Shown here: in pieces, positions 62,701-64,000 of the stretch
Position numbering within the stretch: the stretch's first letter is position 1
Layout: the number at the start of each line of letters is the position of its first letter
Assembly: GCA_948144175.1 (NCBI GenBank)
Contig: CANXME010002335.1
Location: 62,001-126,000 of the forward strand
Direction: 5' to 3'
Source: Closterium sp. NIES-65
Lineage: Eukaryota; Streptophyta; Zygnematophyceae; Desmidiales; Closteriaceae
DNA length: 64,000 nucleotides
Position numbers and translations under genes: made by a program
The notes under the pieces: generated by a model
Seen by the model: only the letters and a program-made list of their open reading frames with translations
What the model was told of the DNA's origin: nothing
Database searches by the model: none

Positions 62701-63181
62701 TAGCGCAGAACTCAGCAGGAAGGGCGGCGCGGTAGCGAGTGTCACTAGTGCGGAGGTGCGTAATGAGGTCAGTAACAGTGGGAAAGGCAGAGAGGTCAGG
62801 AAAGAGGTAGGGAAGCATGAGACGGCTCAGTGCAGCAGTGGCAGGGGAGGAGTAGCGCGCAACTACAGCGTCGTACAAGGTCTGAGCACTCTTGTACTGA
62901 CTAAAGTGCGCACGCTCAGAGGTAGGGAGGTGGCGACGCACAGCAAGACGTGCAGCAGCATCGCGGGTGGCCCACTGAGAGCGGACAGTGGGATCAGCAT
63001 CAGCAGCAGGGGCAGGAGAGGCGCCAGAGGTTAGGTCAAAGAGAGAAAGGTCGTCAGCCCTGTCGCACTGTAAGAACAGCTGCAGGTCGTCTAACCAGAC
63101 CTCAAAATCAATGGCGCGACCCTCAGCGTCAAAAGCTAGGACACTAGGGGTAGCCATGGCGACGACAGCGAAGCAGTGCAA
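59771..63181 (-). CDS. gag-pol: Copia-F gag-protease-integrase polyprotein
   Basis: 1136 codons; I favour the second ATG (63157, MATPSVLAFDAEG) over the first at 63181. Residues ~1-240: gag UBN2-like helices (FEVWLDDLQLFLQCD, SAQTLYDAVVARYSS, MYIALYYVVARLPDSL). A Lys/Gly then long poly-Gly stretch is encoded at 62110-62380. Next the QLREWYA block and C-x13-C-x3-H-x4-C motif (61916-61987). Protease DSGASRSFF (about 61600). GAG-pre-integrase HHRLGHPSL to CVPCVEG. Integrase D (HMDVWGP), D (HSDRGGEF) and E (NGIAERRIG), tail VFLGFPTDAPGWQFYHPSSRRVL. The C-terminus is a GAEPGGA repeat that ends REPLSP before TAG. Proteins would assemble the particle and integrate cDNA. Confidence 0.93.
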   Translation of the reverse strand: MHCFAVVAMATPSVLAFDAEGRAIDFEVWLDDLQLFLQCDRADDLSLFDLTSGASPAPAADADPTVRSQWATRDAAARLAVRRHLPTSERAHFSQYKSAQTLYDAVVARYSSPATAALSRLMLPYLFPDLSAFPTVTDLITHLRTSDTRYRAALPAEFCAKNPPPMYIALYYVVARLPDSLRVVRDHFLAVCPTTLTVDLLEKALLAAEKSIVAVGASRGDPRTPIFEGCSPSPLLPSVASAAAADLLGLESVGAASTPSGRRRSGKGKGGKGAGGAGGGGGGGGGGGGGSGGGGGTSGGGGGGGGSSGGDGGGGASGGGGGSGGGGGGGGGGGGGGSGGGGGGGGGGAGRGGTQLRSGGGGGQRSQRQQQQRSRDIPPPQQLREWYAGRQRGGGTGPCTYVLRSGDRAGEQCGGAHATLRCFGRLTDAWRQQFPGASEIPRWDELLRAGVAIFDLDFDAILAAMYAVDYSEENEGYRCFQPDPGIGTAALGACEAAALGASASVLSGTGETALSGTASSSSSLTFTLDSGASRSFFRDRTTLTPLGRPVAVSLADPSWGPVLSHFSTVLPCPAAPSGTLSGLYLPSFSTNLVSGADLQDVGVHQFTPASQRVTHCTEARTGRHMATFSRRPGSSLYTLTVESPPVPASGQVAASGQVLAAASRSGPESAPCSCRLLSHETLLWHHRLGHPSLPRLRSMASRVLVSGLPQSLPPLPSGPGPSCVPCVEGRLRATPHSSHFPPTEAPLQTLHMDVWGPAPVRGQGHERYFLLVVDDYSRYTTVLPLRSKGAVTEVLIDWIREARLQLRKSFGSDFPVLRLHSDRGGEFFSRLLRDYCRARGIRQTFTLPDSPQQNGIAERRIGMVMDVARTSMMHAAAPHFLWPFAVRYAAHQLNLHPRVSRPAMSPALLWTGKVGDASVFRVWGSRAFVRDLSADKLSPRAAPCVFLGFPTDAPGWQFYHPSSRRVLSSQDVTFDESVPFYRLFPYRTPSLPPPPDFLVPVPPPVDPLPPQVPAPSGVSQVDAVDPVEVTGDSGAAAGAEPGGADSRGAVRGGAEPGGAAAGGAGPEGATAEGAEPGGAEPGGAVPRGAGSGGAGSGAAEPGGAELGAAEPWGAASGAAEPGVSPAAASRREPLSP

Positions 63182-64000
63182 GCAGTAGGGAAAGAGCTCG
63201 CAGTGTCAGTGGGACTGTGCTCACCAGGCAGGGCAGGTCGTGCAGCTCTGCAGAAAGGCGGCTCAGCGACCGAGCGGCTCGGGTGCACAGCGGCTCGGCT
63301 CCCGGGCGGCTCGGCGGCTGGGCGGCTCGGGCGCAGGGCGGCTCGGCTCCCGGGCGGCTCGGCGGCAGGGCGGCTCGGGTGCAGGGCGGCTCGGCTCCCG
63401 GGCGGCTCGGCGGCAGGGCGGCTCGGGTCCCGGGCGGCTCGGCGTTGGGCGGCTCGGCTCCCGGGCGGTTCGGCTGCTGGGGCGGCTCTGCTGCTGGGGC
63501 GGCTCGGCCGGGAGATGCAGGGGCGGGGCCATCAGGTGCAGCGGCGGATCGACCGGTGCAGCGGCGGGCCGGCAGGTGCAGCGGCGGGGCCGTAGGGTGC
63601 AGCGGCGGGCCGACCAGGTGAGGCGGCGGGCCGTAGGGTGCAGCGGCGGGCCGTAGGGTGCAGCAGCGGGCCGGCAGGTGCAGCGGCGGGGCCGTCAGGT
63701 GAAGCGGCGGGCCGCTGGGTGCAGCGGCGGGCCGGCAGGTGCAGCGGCGGGCCGGCAGGTGCAGCGGCGGGGCCGTCGGGTGCAGCGGCGGGCCGTAGGG
63801 TGCAGCGGCGGGCCGGCAGGGCCGCGTCAGAGCCGGCGGCGGGGCCGCGTCAGTGGAGGCGGCGGGGCCGCGTCAAGCAGGCGGCGGGGCCGCGTCAAGC
63901 AGGCGGCGGGGCCGCGACGAAGCGGGCGGCAGGGCCGCGTCAGAGCCGGCGGCGGGGCCGCGTCAGTGGAGGCGGCGGGGCCGCGTCAAGCAGGCGGCGG
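63182..64000 (-). other. Copia-F leader: GC-rich tandem repeats
   Basis: No gene. 63290-63480 consists of units around GGGCGGCTCGGCTCCC; 63520-63810 of TGCAGCGGCGGGCCG units; 63830-64000 of GGCGGGGCCGCGTCA units. Open frames in several phases are composition artefacts. Long GC-rich leaders also occur in Copia-C, G and K. The PBS and 5' LTR must lie beyond 64000. Confidence 0.75.

Larger units (their letters stand above)
56913..64000 (-). mobile_element. Copia-F, nearly intact copia (5' end outside window)
   Basis: 3' LTR at 56913-57042 and coding region to 63181; the leader runs to the window end, so the 5' LTR is not seen. Gag, protease, integrase, RT and RNase H are all readable in one minus-strand frame broken only by a single TAG at 59773-59771. 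It is the best candidate in the window for a recently active element and for supplying proteins to E1, E2 and Copia-G/K-type copies. It truncates the DIRS recombinase. Confidence 0.92.

Noticed and set aside
61931-63034. 367-codon Thr/Ser-rich plus-strand frame opposite Copia-F gag
   Set aside because: Antisense of the poly-Gly gag region; no independent motif.
63230-64000. CRISPR-like array from regular GC repeats
   Set aside because: Repeats are degenerate, contiguous and without spacers, in a eukaryotic retrotransposon leader.

Overview
The window is eukaryotic, transposon-dense DNA with no bacterial-style operons and no gene that looks like a conserved housekeeping locus. Most of it can be explained as LTR retrotransposons inserted into one another, plus a DIRS-type tyrosine-recombinase retrotransposon, a hAT-like transposase gene with introns and a small hAT-type non-autonomous element. 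Copia primer-binding sites complementary to initiator tRNA-Met (TGGTATCAGAGC), a chromodomain Gypsy and very GC-rich copia genes with poly-Gly and GAEPGG repeats suggest a green-lineage genome. From memory of similar proteins I favour a streptophyte alga such as Closterium, but I cannot test this here.

Elements are named here for convenience. Copia-A and Copia-B are one lineage (protease motif DSGxxxHMTPRADLLDE, LTRs about 770-850 bp). Copia-C, D, F, G and K are a second lineage (protease DSGASRSFF, short LTRs of about 111-134 bp beginning TGTCA or TGTTA, shared polypurine tract CTATGGGGGTG). E1 and E2 are gene-less elements that share the LTR style and tract of the second lineage.

Layout. 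1-14702: the 5' end of a minus-strand Copia-B copy (B2) whose LTR was entered by a solo E LTR (521-651) and by a 13.4-kb Gypsy chromovirus (937-14321, minus). The Gypsy in turn holds E1 (12076-13504) and a Copia-A solo LTR (1734-8976) that is itself split by Copia-K (2018-8375). 14703-19032: decayed fragments (an H-like piece, Copia-D copies D2 and D1, another Copia-A solo LTR). 19033-37883: an old minus-strand Copia-C broken by a plus-strand Copia-B solo LTR (21548-22318) and by a full Copia-B (22467-35513, minus). Copia-B is broken by Copia-A (23603-29946, plus) and by a 375-bp TRIM (31162-31536); the Copia-C leader also carries a 743-bp hAT-type element (37034-37776). 37884-40932: unassigned sequence and a copia gag remnant (H) in a stretch rich in GTCGAC. 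40933-48121: Copia-G (minus) inside a hAT-like transposase gene that resumes at 48122 and ends near 50424. 50425-56912: the DIRS-type element (gag, RT-RNase H, tyrosine recombinase), interrupted by E2 (54524-55906). 56913-64000: Copia-F (minus), the only nearly intact copia, running off the right edge.

Nine insertions have both ends and a 5-bp target duplication that I read directly (exact: ttagc, gttgc, gcagc, atatc, ctcca, cactc, agtat, tctca and, for the Copia-B solo LTR, cagtg); Gypsy and Copia-B have 4/5 matches. Relative ages follow from the nesting. The most interesting items are the TRIM whose LTR/PBS junction reads as a tRNA-like Pol III promoter, the pair of inverted Copia-B LTRs with a patch of near identity that suggests gene conversion, the amber codon shared by Copia-K and Copia-F at the same place in gag-pol, and a non-canonical C-x13-C-x3/4-H-x4-C motif shared by Copia-F, K and G.
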